Source of the DNA: Otatea glauca
Taxonomy: Eukaryota > Streptophyta > Magnoliopsida > Poales > Poaceae
Length of the DNA: 64,000 bases
Direction of reading: 5' to 3'
NCBI GenBank assembly: GCA_036346275.1
Contig: CM070723.1
Span: 7,688,001 to 7,752,000 of the forward strand
Shown here piece by piece: positions 45,122 through 55,530 of the stretch. The position numbers were made by a program, and so were the translations under genes. The number at the start of each line of letters is the position of its first letter. The first letter of the stretch is position 1. The notes below the pieces were generated by a model. That model searched no databases and was not told the DNA's origin. It was given only the letters and a program-made list of their open reading frames with translations.

Positions 45122-45647
45122 ATGCCGCGCAATTTAGCGTGCCAAGATCTCTTCCTACCTCGTGGAGTCAGTAGCACCCATGTGTATGTGCGAGATCTTT
45201 GCGAGCTTGTCCGCTCTTGGGAAATTTCAACTTGGAAGAGGAGGTATTGGAAGTGCCGCCTACGCCTTCGATCCATGGGAGAAGAGCTCAAGGATCGCCG
45301 CATGGTAACAATCGTCGGGTTACATAATATTTGTGAATGAAACTTTGCTAATTTACGTTTCATGCGATCACCTCCGCCATCGTGAATTTGAGCAGTGGTT
45401 TGATACGGAGATCAACCCCGAGGACCAAGGGCTTCTTGACCAAGCCAACCGGCAGGACGAGTTCACGCGGCGGCTTCAAGAACAACGCGATGTCGCACGC
45501 GAGGAGGCATGTAGGAAGGAAGCGGAGGAGAAGGAGGCCGAGAGAGAGAGGAAACGAGAGAGGGCGCGGCGTGCCAGAGAAGCTCCCGGCCGGAGGCATG
45601 GGCGAATGGGAAGTGGCCTCGAAACACTCGATGAGCGTCGGTGTTAA
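45122..45647 (+). CDS. GRF-zinc-finger-like / coiled-coil protein carried by the MULE
   Basis: Two exons, 45122-45304 and 45396-45647, join in frame at GT/AG borders to give 144 residues. The first part has a degenerate GRF-type zinc-finger pattern (DLCELV, then RRYWKC, then WFDTEINPED). The second part is a charged coiled coil (KEAEEKEAERERKRERARRAR). I recall many rice proteins with this order, ending in FQWIDTE-type and KRKRERARRAR-type blocks, found next to transposon genes. Their function is unknown. Unlike its two neighbours this frame is intact. At least one usual cysteine before WFD is missing, so zinc binding is doubtful. The acceptor choice at 45395 is my inference. Confidence 0.65.
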
Positions 45648-46484
45648 CTTTGGTTTTCTTTGTTCGTGGTACTCCTTTCAGTTTTAAGTCGTAATAAAGA
45701 GTGCGGCCTAACCTTAAAGTGTATGCTCACTGTCCGAAGGGCTCGTATATGTCCTACTGCTCCAGTTGTCCCAAATGATGTTATTTTTGTCCATCAAGAT
45801 AGGTTATAGCATTTTAAGTTCATCAGATTTGATTTCATCGAGTTTGACCCTCGTTTGCGAAAGATACGGCCATTTTGATGTTTTGCCGATTGCATGTTCG
45901 GACAACAATAAAATAGTGCAGCCTAAAGTGACATCTAAATATTTTTACATATTTGTAACCTATGCAAGCCCAAGAATGCAACAAAACTGGTTCTGTCAAG
46001 TTTTGAGGTCCTTTAGACATTATTCTAACTGCTTGAACAATGAATGTTATAAAGGGTTTAAACTAGCCATCTTTGATTCAAAATGCAAATATATTTAGAT
46101 ATTTTTGCAAAAACGAAGTGCATAAGGTTGTAGTAACTTATTCTATTTATTTCATGATTTATGGATCAACACACATTGTAATTCCTTCACAATCCATAGT
46201 TAGAGCCTAGCATTCGAACTCAAATAAAATTATTTTTCTGCAAACAACACATAAATTTTTATTTCACAATCATATTCCTCATTCCAAAATTTAAATTTAG
46301 AAATAAGTTTCATTTCATTTGGACACTCCTAGCAAACTTTATGGGGTTCATATTAAAAAGACATATAGTAATTACAAAAAAAACTAAAAAAATCGCTTTG
46401 TAGAACCCCCATCGTCTGTCTCTCGAGCATGTGGGGCCCACACCGACGGCAACAAACGGCGACAAACGGCGACAAACGGCGAGG

Positions 46485-46612
46485 GAGCTATCGCCCGTGT
46501 ATGGGGCGATCGCCCCATACACGGGCGACCGGGGGGTATTTTCGTAAAATTTTAATTCGGACGCATAGTTTTGAAAAAAAGGATAAAAATAAATATTAAA
46601 GAAAAAAAATTC
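46485..46612 (+). repeat. right TIR of the MULE
   Basis: Inverted partner of 38407-38534, with the same 38-bp palindrome at 46491-46528. By eye it has about ten differences from the left TIR. Confidence 0.93.
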
Positions 46613-46752
46613 TATACCGTGGAAAACAATCTTGGTTTTCTTTTTATTTTCCCCTGGTCAAATTGGCCCTTGTGCGTTTTTTTCTCATATTTAGTCCCTA
46701 AATTATAAATTTCCTTTTTCTTGCATCATTTTTGTTCCCCGTGTCCTACACT

Positions 46753-49700
46753 CAGGGGCGGATCCAGCAAAAAATGTTGACGGGGTCAAAGCTAATTCGT
46801 AACACAAACTTTTAGCATGTAACAAACAAATAACAAACGCAAAAAAAAGAGGGAATAAATTAATAACAAATATATAATGACAAAATAAATTATCTTTACA
46901 AAAGTGGTTACCTTTTATAGTTGCTCTTTACGTTGTTTCATCTTCTGAAAACGATCAATCACATCATCATTTGGAATTGTAGCTAGAAGCCCTTGCTCCA
47001 CAAAGCAAATTATTGAATCATTCATAAATTGACCACCCATACGGTTACGTAGTACTGTCTTCACAATTTTCATTGCCGAAAAGCACCTCTCCACTGATGC
47101 TGTGGCAATAGGAAGAACTAGTACTAGCTTGAGGAGCTTATAAACCAAAGGAAAAGCAAAATGTTTGTTTGTATCCACCATTAGCTTAGCAAGTTCAAAA
47201 ATTGTGATCAATTTGGCAAATCTTTCATCCGCTTGCACATTATCAATATAAATCTGAAGCTCATGGTCAAGATCCTTCAATTGCATTGAATTAAAATCAT
47301 CTGGATAGGACTTAGCCAACTCCAATAAAATCTCAGATTTAAAAGCAACAAAAGAATTCTTGGGACTAAAAGCAGCCATTTGGGTAAGCAAATTAGAATT
47401 TACCTCATTGAAACGGTCATTAAACTCTGTAAACTGTAAGTCAATCACAGGGTTCATACAATCATATCTGTAGTGTTAATAGTTAGTGCGATTGGTTTTT
47501 TGCCTTGGTTTATGCCGATCTACATACTCTTCTTCCATATCCAACTTAGAAATACCGTACTCTTTGCAAAAGGAGTATGTTCTCTCTAATAGAGATTCCC
47601 ATCCATCATCTCTAATTTGTTTGAAATTTACGCTTGGTTGACTTCACCTCTAACATGGCCTCCAAGATGTCTTGATCTTTCCTTTGTAAAGATAGTGACA
47701 GAGCATTTGCATGTCCTAAGATAAGCAGCATCAAGTGCAAATGAAACACGAAGTCAAAATCCTTTAGATAATTCAAGAGACCACGAGCTTGCCGTTTCTT
47801 CCCATCATTTGGGCCATCTTTTTCAACATATTGGAGCACTTCCATGATAGAAACAAATAGATTGTTTATACTCTTAAGGGTTTTATAGTGAGAACACCAA
47901 CGAGTGTCTCCTGCTCTTTGAAGAGATTGCTCCTGATTTAATCCTGTTCCGCTACTAAGCTGACCATTGCCTATAGCTTTCCTTAGTCTCTCCTGTTGAC
48001 TTTCTCGAATCATATCTTTCCTTTTGCAAGAAGCTCCAGCCACATTAGCCAAAAGAGATACCATGTCAAACAAGTCACTAATATCATCATTCTTTTTAGC
48101 TACTGCCACAATGACTAATTGAAGTTGGTGAGCAAAGCAATGGACATAATATGCTGAGCTATTCTCTCTCATGATCAAAGCTCTCAAGCTATTGAACTCA
48201 CCTCTCATGTTGCTTGCTCCGTCATAACCTTGGCCTCTAATTTGTTTTAAGCTCAATCCATACTTACTAAACAGATAATCAATGTTAGATTTGGACACGG
48301 TGATGTCTCTTTCACATGAACAACGCCAATAAGTCTTTCTTTGATTGCTCCAAACCTATCGATGTACCGCAAAACAACAGCCATTTGTTCCTTGTCAGAA
48401 ACATCGGCAGACTCATCAACCAACAAACAAAACACATCACCACCAATTTCTTCACTGATAGATTTCACTATGATCTGCAAAAAACACAATAAACATCATT
48501 TCAATAACGACTTTAAGATTTGACACTATTTGTAAAACAAAACCTTTATTACCTCAGCAAAATAATTAGCAATATCCTTTTGAATTGTTGGGGCCACCAT
48601 TTGTTTATTTAGAGGAGCATTTCTGAGCACAACCTTCTTAACTTTTTTGTTTTGCTCTGCCACAAGCTTTACCAACTCCAAAAAATTTCCCTTATTAGTA
48701 GAATCTTCTGATTCATCGTGGCCACGAAAAGCTAAACCTTGATGCAACAAGTATCGAGCAGCATTTATAGAAGTATTTAATCGAATTCGATGCTCCTCTT
48801 TAGTGACTATACTCTGTTTATTGAGAGCAACGACAATTGATTGGTCTTTTTTCAGCAAATTGTTACATCTTTTCACTGCCGTGTTATGGAAACTATTACA
48901 CCGACCAACATGATCTCGAAGTCTATCTGACTTGTCCCAGCCACAAAAACCTTTTGTTACAAATGCATCATTCCCACCTTGCCCTTCAATGCTATCTCTA
49001 AACAAGTAGCAGTATAGGCAAAAGGCTTTATCCACCTTCTCGCTATACTCTAGCCAATCATATTTAGTGAACCATTCAGGATTAAATCTACGTAAATAAT
49101 TTGATATGCTCCTTTGTGGATACATGAAACCAGGTTGTGGCCTTTAAGGACCTCTAATCAAATACTTTCGTCTTATCTCATCTTGTAGCTTTTGGCCTAT
49201 GTATTCCGATATCCTCTTCCTATTAGCTGGATCATATGGAAGCTCATCCAAATTTATTTCTTTTGATGACACTGGAAAAGAAGGACGAGTAGTTTGATTA
49301 ATGTTACATGCCCCTCCATCTCTTCTTGAAGTCCCTCCATCAAGACCATCTGTATCATTGGCTGATGGTAACTTTCTTTTTAAAAACCGTTCCATTATAA
49401 TTTTACTACCTGTCAAATCAGTGAAAATTATGAAACATTATATTTGATACCAAATTTGCAAGATAAATTATCAATATTCGATACCACTAATCAGTAATCA
49501 AGTAGTCAATTCCACTAATTAACTTACTTGACATTTTACTTGGAGTCTTGGACGAAAGTTAAGATGCTTCCTCCTTTCTTCCAACCAAACCAGCCAACCA
49601 GGAAACCCTAAGAATTCTTCTCCTTGAATCTTGAGAGGTCGAGTGGCCAGCACTTCAATGAAACATGCTGGCTCGACAGGATCGGAAGAAAATTGTGAAA

Positions 49701-50208
49701 TTGAAGTGGGAATTGGGGATTTAGGTTAAAGGGCACAATGCTCGCAGTGCTAGCGAGCGTCGAGAACTTTTTTCAAGAGGAAAGAGCAGGAGTGGCGTGC
49801 GTTGAGGAGCCGAGGAGGCGCATACAGATAGATTGCATCGAGTGCAACTGGGCTTGGATGTGACTAGAGGTGTATTGGACTATTGGCTACATGCTGGCAT
49901 TGGCGTATTGCATTGTAACTAATGTAGTAATGTACTTAGTACACCTAGCTTAGTAGTTTGTGGGCTGCCGAGCGGCTGGGTGTTGGGCTACATCACGATA
50001 TATGAGTGTATATATGGACCTCGTGGGCTTCGTACTAAGAGTTGGACTGCTACATGGAGTGAAATTTGATACTTGTGGGATGTGGGACGGGATCAGCAGA
50101 AAAATTCCAATGGGGTCATATGCTTATACGTTAGAGAGGGTACGTGGATTAGGCTGTATAGCGTCGGTGTCGCTTGACACCAACCAAGGTACTGTAGATC
50201 CGCCCCTG
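46753..50208 (-). mobile_element. hAT-superfamily element, 3.5 kb, with decayed transposase
   Basis: The ends CAGGGGCGGATCCAGC and (complement) CAGGGGCGGATCTACAG are flanked by a perfect 8-bp duplication CCTACACT (46745-46752 and 50209-50216). The minus strand carries one transposase gene covering most of the element. This is the ZMYM1-like/TTF-zinc-finger branch of hAT transposases. Confidence 0.95.
46915..49416 (-). pseudogene. hAT transposase, TTF zinc finger / DUF4371 / hAT dimerisation type
   Basis: Read from 49416 down: an N-terminal low-complexity part, then a TTF-type zinc finger (WLEYSEKVDKAFCLYCYLF) and the DUF4371-like core (VFCLLVDESADVSDKEQMA, RGQGYDGASNMRGEF, YYVHCFAHQLQLV, GDTRWCSHY). 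The C-terminal hAT dimerisation block is LPIATASVERCFSAMKIVK. An intron at about 48551-48490 has GT/AG ends. Lesions seen: an in-frame TAA near 49146, a frameshift near 48297, a frameshift near 47617 and a TAA near 47478. Catalytic landmark words remain, but no full-length product is possible. Confidence 0.93.
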
Positions 50209-50296
50209 CCTACACTACAGAGTACAGTACGGCATGCAGTATCGCACATAGGCCTTAGCTGATCCTTTGCATCGAATCAGATGGACGCCAAGTTTA

Positions 50297-50720
50297 GGGG
50301 GTATTTGGCACAGCTTCAGCTCTATAAAAATTTATGGAGTTGGAGCTGTGGGTACATTAAGGATGTGTTTGGTAGAGCTCTAGCTCCATCAGATCCGTAA
50401 ATCTGGTAGAGCTGGGTATTCCTAGCTCCACTAGATCCGTGAAGTTGGAGCTGTGAGTACATTAAGAGTGTTTAAATAAATCATCTTGTTTACATTTTAG
50501 ACCAAAAATATAAACTTAATTCACTTTATTTTAGCCTACAAGTTTTAGATCTCAGGTGAAGCTGGGATCTGGAGCTCTACCAAATAGGCCCTAAGAGTGT
50601 TTAGGTGGATCATTTTATTTACATTTTAGACTAAAAATATAAACTTAATTCACTTTATTTTAGTCTACAAACTCCAAATATGAGATTGAGCTGAAATCTG
50701 GAGCTCTACCAAACTGGGAA
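50297..50720. repeat. Tourist-like MITE (outer copy) with a nested copy of its own family
   Basis: Outer ends GGGGGTATTTGGCACAGC and (complement) TTCCCAGTTTGGTAGAGC are flanked by TTA (50294-50296 and 50721-50723). The inner copy at 50361-50591 (ends GGATGTGTTTGGTAGAGC and complement GGGCCTATTTGGTAGAGC) is flanked by TAA (50358-50360 and 50592-50594). Both copies share an interior (acattttagaccaaaaatat-type). Confidence 0.75.
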
Positions 50721-50915
50721 TTAGTTAGCCGAGCGTGGAGCGCGGTAGCGTATGGCGTTTGCGCGTGCGCTCACCACAAATCAATCAGCGGAACGACACG
50801 GCGCCGTATGCAAACACGTGGCGTGGCGCTCGTCCGCGCACCGCGGGCTTACGTGGAGACGGACGTACGTCCTAGTGTTCCCAGCGCGCAGAGACTGCCG
50901 GCGGCTATTCCTCCC

Positions 50916-52064
50916 TAGGGATGGCAATCGGGTGGGTACCTTCGGGTACGACTGTCGTCTACTCAAACCCGAAACCCAAAACCGTGTTGTCCACCCAAAC
51001 CCACTAGACTTTTCGGGCATATATCTGTGCCTATACCAAAACCCGTTGGGTACCCAATACCCAATGGGTACCCATGGGTAGCATGCTATGCTGAACTAAT
51101 TCCAATGATTGTATGTTTTGCATCTACCAACAGCTAGCTCGGTTCATCATTTTAGCACTTTCTTGATCTAGATAATATGTGACAACAATCAGAGAGAAGT
51201 GAGTACAAATTAAGACATTACCATCCATCTCATCCTCGAGGCCAAGCGTGAGAGCGAGGCGTGGCATCTACCTGCGCCAAGAGAAGCTCACAACAATCCT
51301 CCTGTACAGCTCCCTGTCCTTCTTTTCTACCACTGCGAAGGTCGCGACATACTGCAAGAATGCGTGCTCATCCGGCAGCTTGGCGCCCTCCACCCCACCC
51401 TTCCGCTCGGCCACCTCCTTCCACTCCGCTGCCATCCAGCGCGCTCTTTCGCTCGTCGCCTGCGGCACCATCGGGCGCGCCGCCCCAATCTCCGGGTCTG
51501 GATCAGCAATCGTCGACATCACCACCTCTAGTATCAGAACGCACGCCCACGCCAGGTCGGTGGGCGACCTCACTGCTCTCTTGTCCATAAGGAACACCTC
51601 AGAGACAACATCTATCACGAACCTGGCCGGATCAACGCCCACTTGAGCACGTCGGACAGCCCGACGCGGAGGCGGATGGGGCCGGAGGTGGAGGTGGAGG
51701 CAGTGGCGGGAGGCGGAGGGCGGCGGGAGGGAGAGCCGAGAGGGAGGGGAGCGCGAGGGATTGCGGCGGGGGCTCGAGGGATTCTGGAGGAGGCGAGGAG
51801 ATTGCGGCGATGGAGGACCCGAGTAGATTGAGTTAGTGAGTTAGGGTTTCAATTTTCTAATATATATCTTATAAAAAGTAAGCCCCGCATGTTATAGGAT
51901 ACCTATCGATACCTATGGATACAAATTAATACCCACGTCCATCTTGTGTCTTTATCGGGTACCTAAACCCAAAAACCCATCGATCTGAAATGCTACCTGT
52001 GCCTACCCTTATTGGATCGGGTACCCGCGGGTATCCAAACCCATAGATAAAACTGCCATTCCTA
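50916..52064. mobile_element. non-autonomous hAT element with FRIGIDA-like cargo, 1.15 kb
   Basis: Ends TAGGGATGGCAATCGGGTGG and (complement) TAGGAATGGCAG are flanked by degenerate 8-bp sequences TTCCTCCC (50908-50915) and TTCTTCTC (52065-52072). Subterminal GGGTACC/GGGTAC words are dense at both ends. The middle contains a gene fragment on the minus strand. Confidence 0.8.
51268..51836 (-). pseudogene. FRIGIDA-like gene fragment captured by a hAT element
   Basis: The minus-strand frame 51642-51268 reads VDPARFVIDVVSEVF, then DLAWACVLILE, IADPDPEIGAARPMVP, AAEWKEVAERKGGVE, HAFLQYVATFAV and LYRRIVVSFSWRR. These blocks match, in order, the central domain of plant FRIGIDA/FRIGIDA-like proteins as I know them. 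The fragment starts and ends inside the domain. The GC-rich Pro/Ser stretch up to about 51836 may be the upstream part in another frame. It is not a functional gene. Confidence 0.7.
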
Positions 52065-52072
52065 TTCTTCTC

Positions 52073-52560
52073 GCGACGCGCGTATGCATGCATAATTTGT
52101 TTCGCTTTCACCCCTCACGCTGTTGGCCGCCCGGCGGCCGGCGCACTCGTGGTTGGCAGCCGGCAGCTAACAGTCTATATGGGCTTGCATGCATGGCCAG
52201 CTTGCCATGTGCCCATGCCTCCCCTAGTATCAGCCTGCGCGCGCGCCGCGGTGTGGAACTCGTGGAGGACTGATCTACCGACGCGAAGCTCCAAAATCCG
52301 CAAGGGCAATGGCCGCCGGCGCCTTTCGCTATCTCCGTGGAAGCTTCAGGATTAGCCACTGAACGATACAGCCAGTCACGCTCGTACATACTTGCTGTCC
52401 GTCCTGTCATCGTCGATCGGTTCGTCGCGATCGTCTCGTGTGTGTACAGTATAAACCAAGCAAACAAATTAAACGTGGGTGCACGGCGTGGCTTACAGAC
52501 ATGCATGTAGTTCACGACATGCACTGATAGGGCGAATGATCCCAGCGCGTGGTGTGTGTA
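52073..52560. other. intergenic, no gene recognised
   Basis: Mixed composition, bounded by the hAT element and the LINE 3' end. No element ends or gene seen. Confidence 0.4.
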
Positions 52561-52789
52561 TGTATGTTTTTTTTGAACGGCAAACCGTGGTTATATTAGA
52601 AGGAAAAAATAGAGTACAAGATATAAGGGTGCGGAAACTGCACCGGGAAGGAAGAGGGCCAGGGCTCAGAGGGGAAAGGAAAAAAGTAAAAGAAGTTCAG
52701 TCTCTTAAAGGCGTTGTTGAATTATTTGCTCAAGGTGTGTTGATCCCGCGGAGACCCAGTTAGCAGCCTCATTTTTTATCGATTGAAGG

Positions 52790-55525
52790 ATCTGTTCGTG
52801 GGTTGCCCAATTCCTCTGAAAGATTCTGTTGTTGCATTCTTTCCATCATTGCCAACATGTTAGGATTATGAGAGTTTTAACGCCTTTCTGGAAGGTGGAC
52901 CGGCAGGCTATGTGTTGTAAACTCCATTGGTCAAGGTCTCTAGATGGCTTCCACCGGTCGGCTGTAAAGTCGGAATCCCAGCCCACCGCATGACGGAGGA
53001 TCACATACGGAGAACTTGAGTACAATCTACAAAGAGGTAGAAAACCGTTTCTAGGTTCCGACAGCACATTTGATAGAAATATTGATTGGGCCATCCCTTG
53101 AGTTGTAGACGTTGTATAGTCCATAAACGGTTTTGTTGCGCAAGCTAGAAGAAGATCTTACATTTTGGGTGCATCCATAGAACTACAAGCGGTACGCCGA
53201 AGCTGCCGAGTAGACACCATCTAAGGATTGGGTCCATGTGATAACGTCGTCGAGTTCCGGGGGTAAGTTGTACGGACTGTACCTTGGACCATAGACTGAT
53301 GTACTCCCATATCAGCTCCGGGTTGAGGTGATGGCGGATGTCCCGAATCCAGTTGTTATTCTGCAACGCATTACACATCGATCTCGTCTTCCTCCTGGAG
53401 TGCTTGTAGAGTTGTGGTGCAATTTGACAGGGCGCCGCGCCCTGTAGCCATCTATAGAAGTCCAGAAAGCTGCTAATTGGCTGTTTCCAACGGTGATTTT
53501 GGTGGCCGCATGAAAAACTGCTGGTCGACCTGGTCACACGTCGGCAACTTTGATCCGTGGTCTTCTGGCCGGAGTGCACGAGCCACGGCCGGTAGCGATC
53601 TAAAACGCGTCGCGAACTTATGCAATTCCAGGACTCCTAGGCCTCCAAAACTGAGCGGCCAGCAAACAGATGCCCAACGCATCTTGCAATTACCACTGTG
53701 CATTTGAGCGCTCCCTGCCCATAGGAATGTCCTCCTAATCTTGTTAATGTCAGCTATGAAACTGTTGGGCACCTTGAGCGCTGTCAACATGTAAATCGAA
53801 ATCGAGGAGAGGACAAATTTGACTAATATGAGGCATCCTCCTAACGAGAGATGGATTGCTTGCCACGGCGCGAGGTGTCGAGCCTCTTTATCCCGGATAG
53901 GCTAGAGATGGACACGCCGTAGCTGACCCAGCGTGAGCAGCATTCCAAGGTATTTGGTCGCGAAGTGCGAAGTAATGCTTTGAAATGGTTGCAGGATGGT
54001 AGAAAGGTCCAGATCGTCACATTGAATTGGGGTTATTGAGCTCTTGTGCATGTTGACCCGCAAGCCGGATGCCTGGCCGAAGCGCTTTAGGATATGGATG
54101 GTGGTCTGTAGATCCTCCCTCTGACCGGGTTGAGAAAAATGACAGCGTCATCTGCGTAGAGGGAGACGTAGCGTTTTTGCACAACCTTTCAAAGGCGAAA
54201 GGACCCCATCATTAGTGGCCTTTTTGAGGATGTAATGCAGCGGGTCTATGGCCAGATTGAATAGGTAGGGTGATAAGGGGTTGCCCTGCCACAGTCCACG
54301 TTGATGTGGAATATTAGTCCCTGGAAACCCGTTGAGGAGTACCGATGAGGAAGCTGTCGCAAGGGAGGCTGAGAGCACCGGCGCCATCTCGGACCAAAGC
54401 CACGCGCATGCAGTAGTTGCAGTAGGTATTTTCAAGATACGGAGTCAAAAGCCTTTTCAATGTCTAGCTTAAGCATTAGGACTGGCGTGCATGTCCGGTG
54501 ATAAAGACGTGCTTGGCTGCGAACGGTCAAGAAATTTTCGTGGATACTTCAGCCCTTGATGAAAGCACTCTGGGAGGGAGGTAAGGGCACCCATGTACGG
54601 AGAGAGTCGCAGGGCCAACACCTTGGACAAAATCTTTGAGATGGAATGGATTAGACTGATTGGCTGATAGTAGGCCGTAGCAAAAGCGATCTCTTTCTTG
54701 GGAATTAGGGCGATGGATGCAATGTTTAACTGGGCGAAGTCCAATGAGGAGCAGTCCTGGAAGCTATGCAGTGCAGCGAGGATGTCGTGCTTGGTGATCT
54801 ACCAGCAATGGTTGTAGAAAGCTCCAGTAAAACCATCTGGTCTCGAAGCCTTTTCGTTCAGCAGGCTATGGATCGCGTTCAGCACCTCACCCTCTATGAA
54901 GTCAGCCTCCAGGCCAGTTAAGTCACAGGTAGGGAGGGTTAGGTGTTCCCAAATGATGTCCTGACTGTGCATATTCTTGGTGCCCAGAAGCAAGGAAAAA
55001 TGTTTGAAGAGTATTTGTTCCTTGTCACTGTGTGCAGTCACCATGCCGTCGTTGTCATGAAGAGATTGGATGAAATTCTTACGGCGGCGGCCATTAGCCC
55101 TCAAGTGGAAGAATCTAGTGTTGGTATCCCCCTCCTTAAGCCAAGTGATCCTAGAGGTCTGACGCTTATGTGCCCTTTCAATAGCTGCCAGGCCAGTCAC
55201 CTCGAGTTTGAGCGCCTTGCGAAGGTGCCGCTCAGGCTGGGAAAGGTCCCTAGATTCTTGAGCGACATCGAGACACAAAATGACTGCATTTGCCAAGTGG
55301 AACTGCTGAGCCGGCGGATTGCCTTTACTGTCCCGCAAAGCCTATGCGCTAGTCACTTGAGGGGGTGTGCGCGCAAGCTTGTTTCATTCCAAGCATGCTG
55401 AACGAATTGCTGGAACCTCGGAAGGCGAGTCCAAAAGTTTTTGAACTTTAAAGTCCGTGGCTTAGACGGACCATTATGATCTGTTAACAACAGCGGGCAG
55501 TTATCAGACATTAACGAGGAGAGTG
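52790..55525 (-). pseudogene. LINE ORF2, reverse-transcriptase part
   Basis: Minus-strand pieces give LSSLMSDNCPLLL (end of endonuclease), then TSRITWLKEGDTNTRFFHL, ALIPKKE, YQPISLIHSISKILSK and the YADD active site (54158-54147, YADDAVIFLNP). RRTFLWAG and the zf-RVT region down to about 52790 follow. Frame jumps and stops are frequent, so this is a dead copy. Confidence 0.88.
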
Positions 55526-55530
55526 CTCGT

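Larger units (their letters stand above)
38407..46612 (+). mobile_element. full-length Mutator-like element (MULE), 8.2 kb, with three genes
   Basis: Terminal inverted repeats of ~128 bp (38407-38534 and 46485-46612) start GAATTTTTTTTCTTTAATA. They are flanked by a perfect 10-bp duplication TATACCGTGG (38397-38406 and 46613-46622), diagnostic of Mutator-type transposition. Inside, all on the plus strand, lie a mudrA-like transposase gene, a plant-mobile-domain gene and a GRF-like/coiled-coil gene. The first two are broken by stops and frameshifts, so the copy is probably immobile on its own. The TIRs have diverged from each other by several per cent by eye. Confidence 0.95.

Noticed and set aside
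50752..51081. 109-codon frame starting in flanking DNA and entering the hAT element
   Set aside because: It crosses an element border and consists of subterminal-repeat translation at its end.
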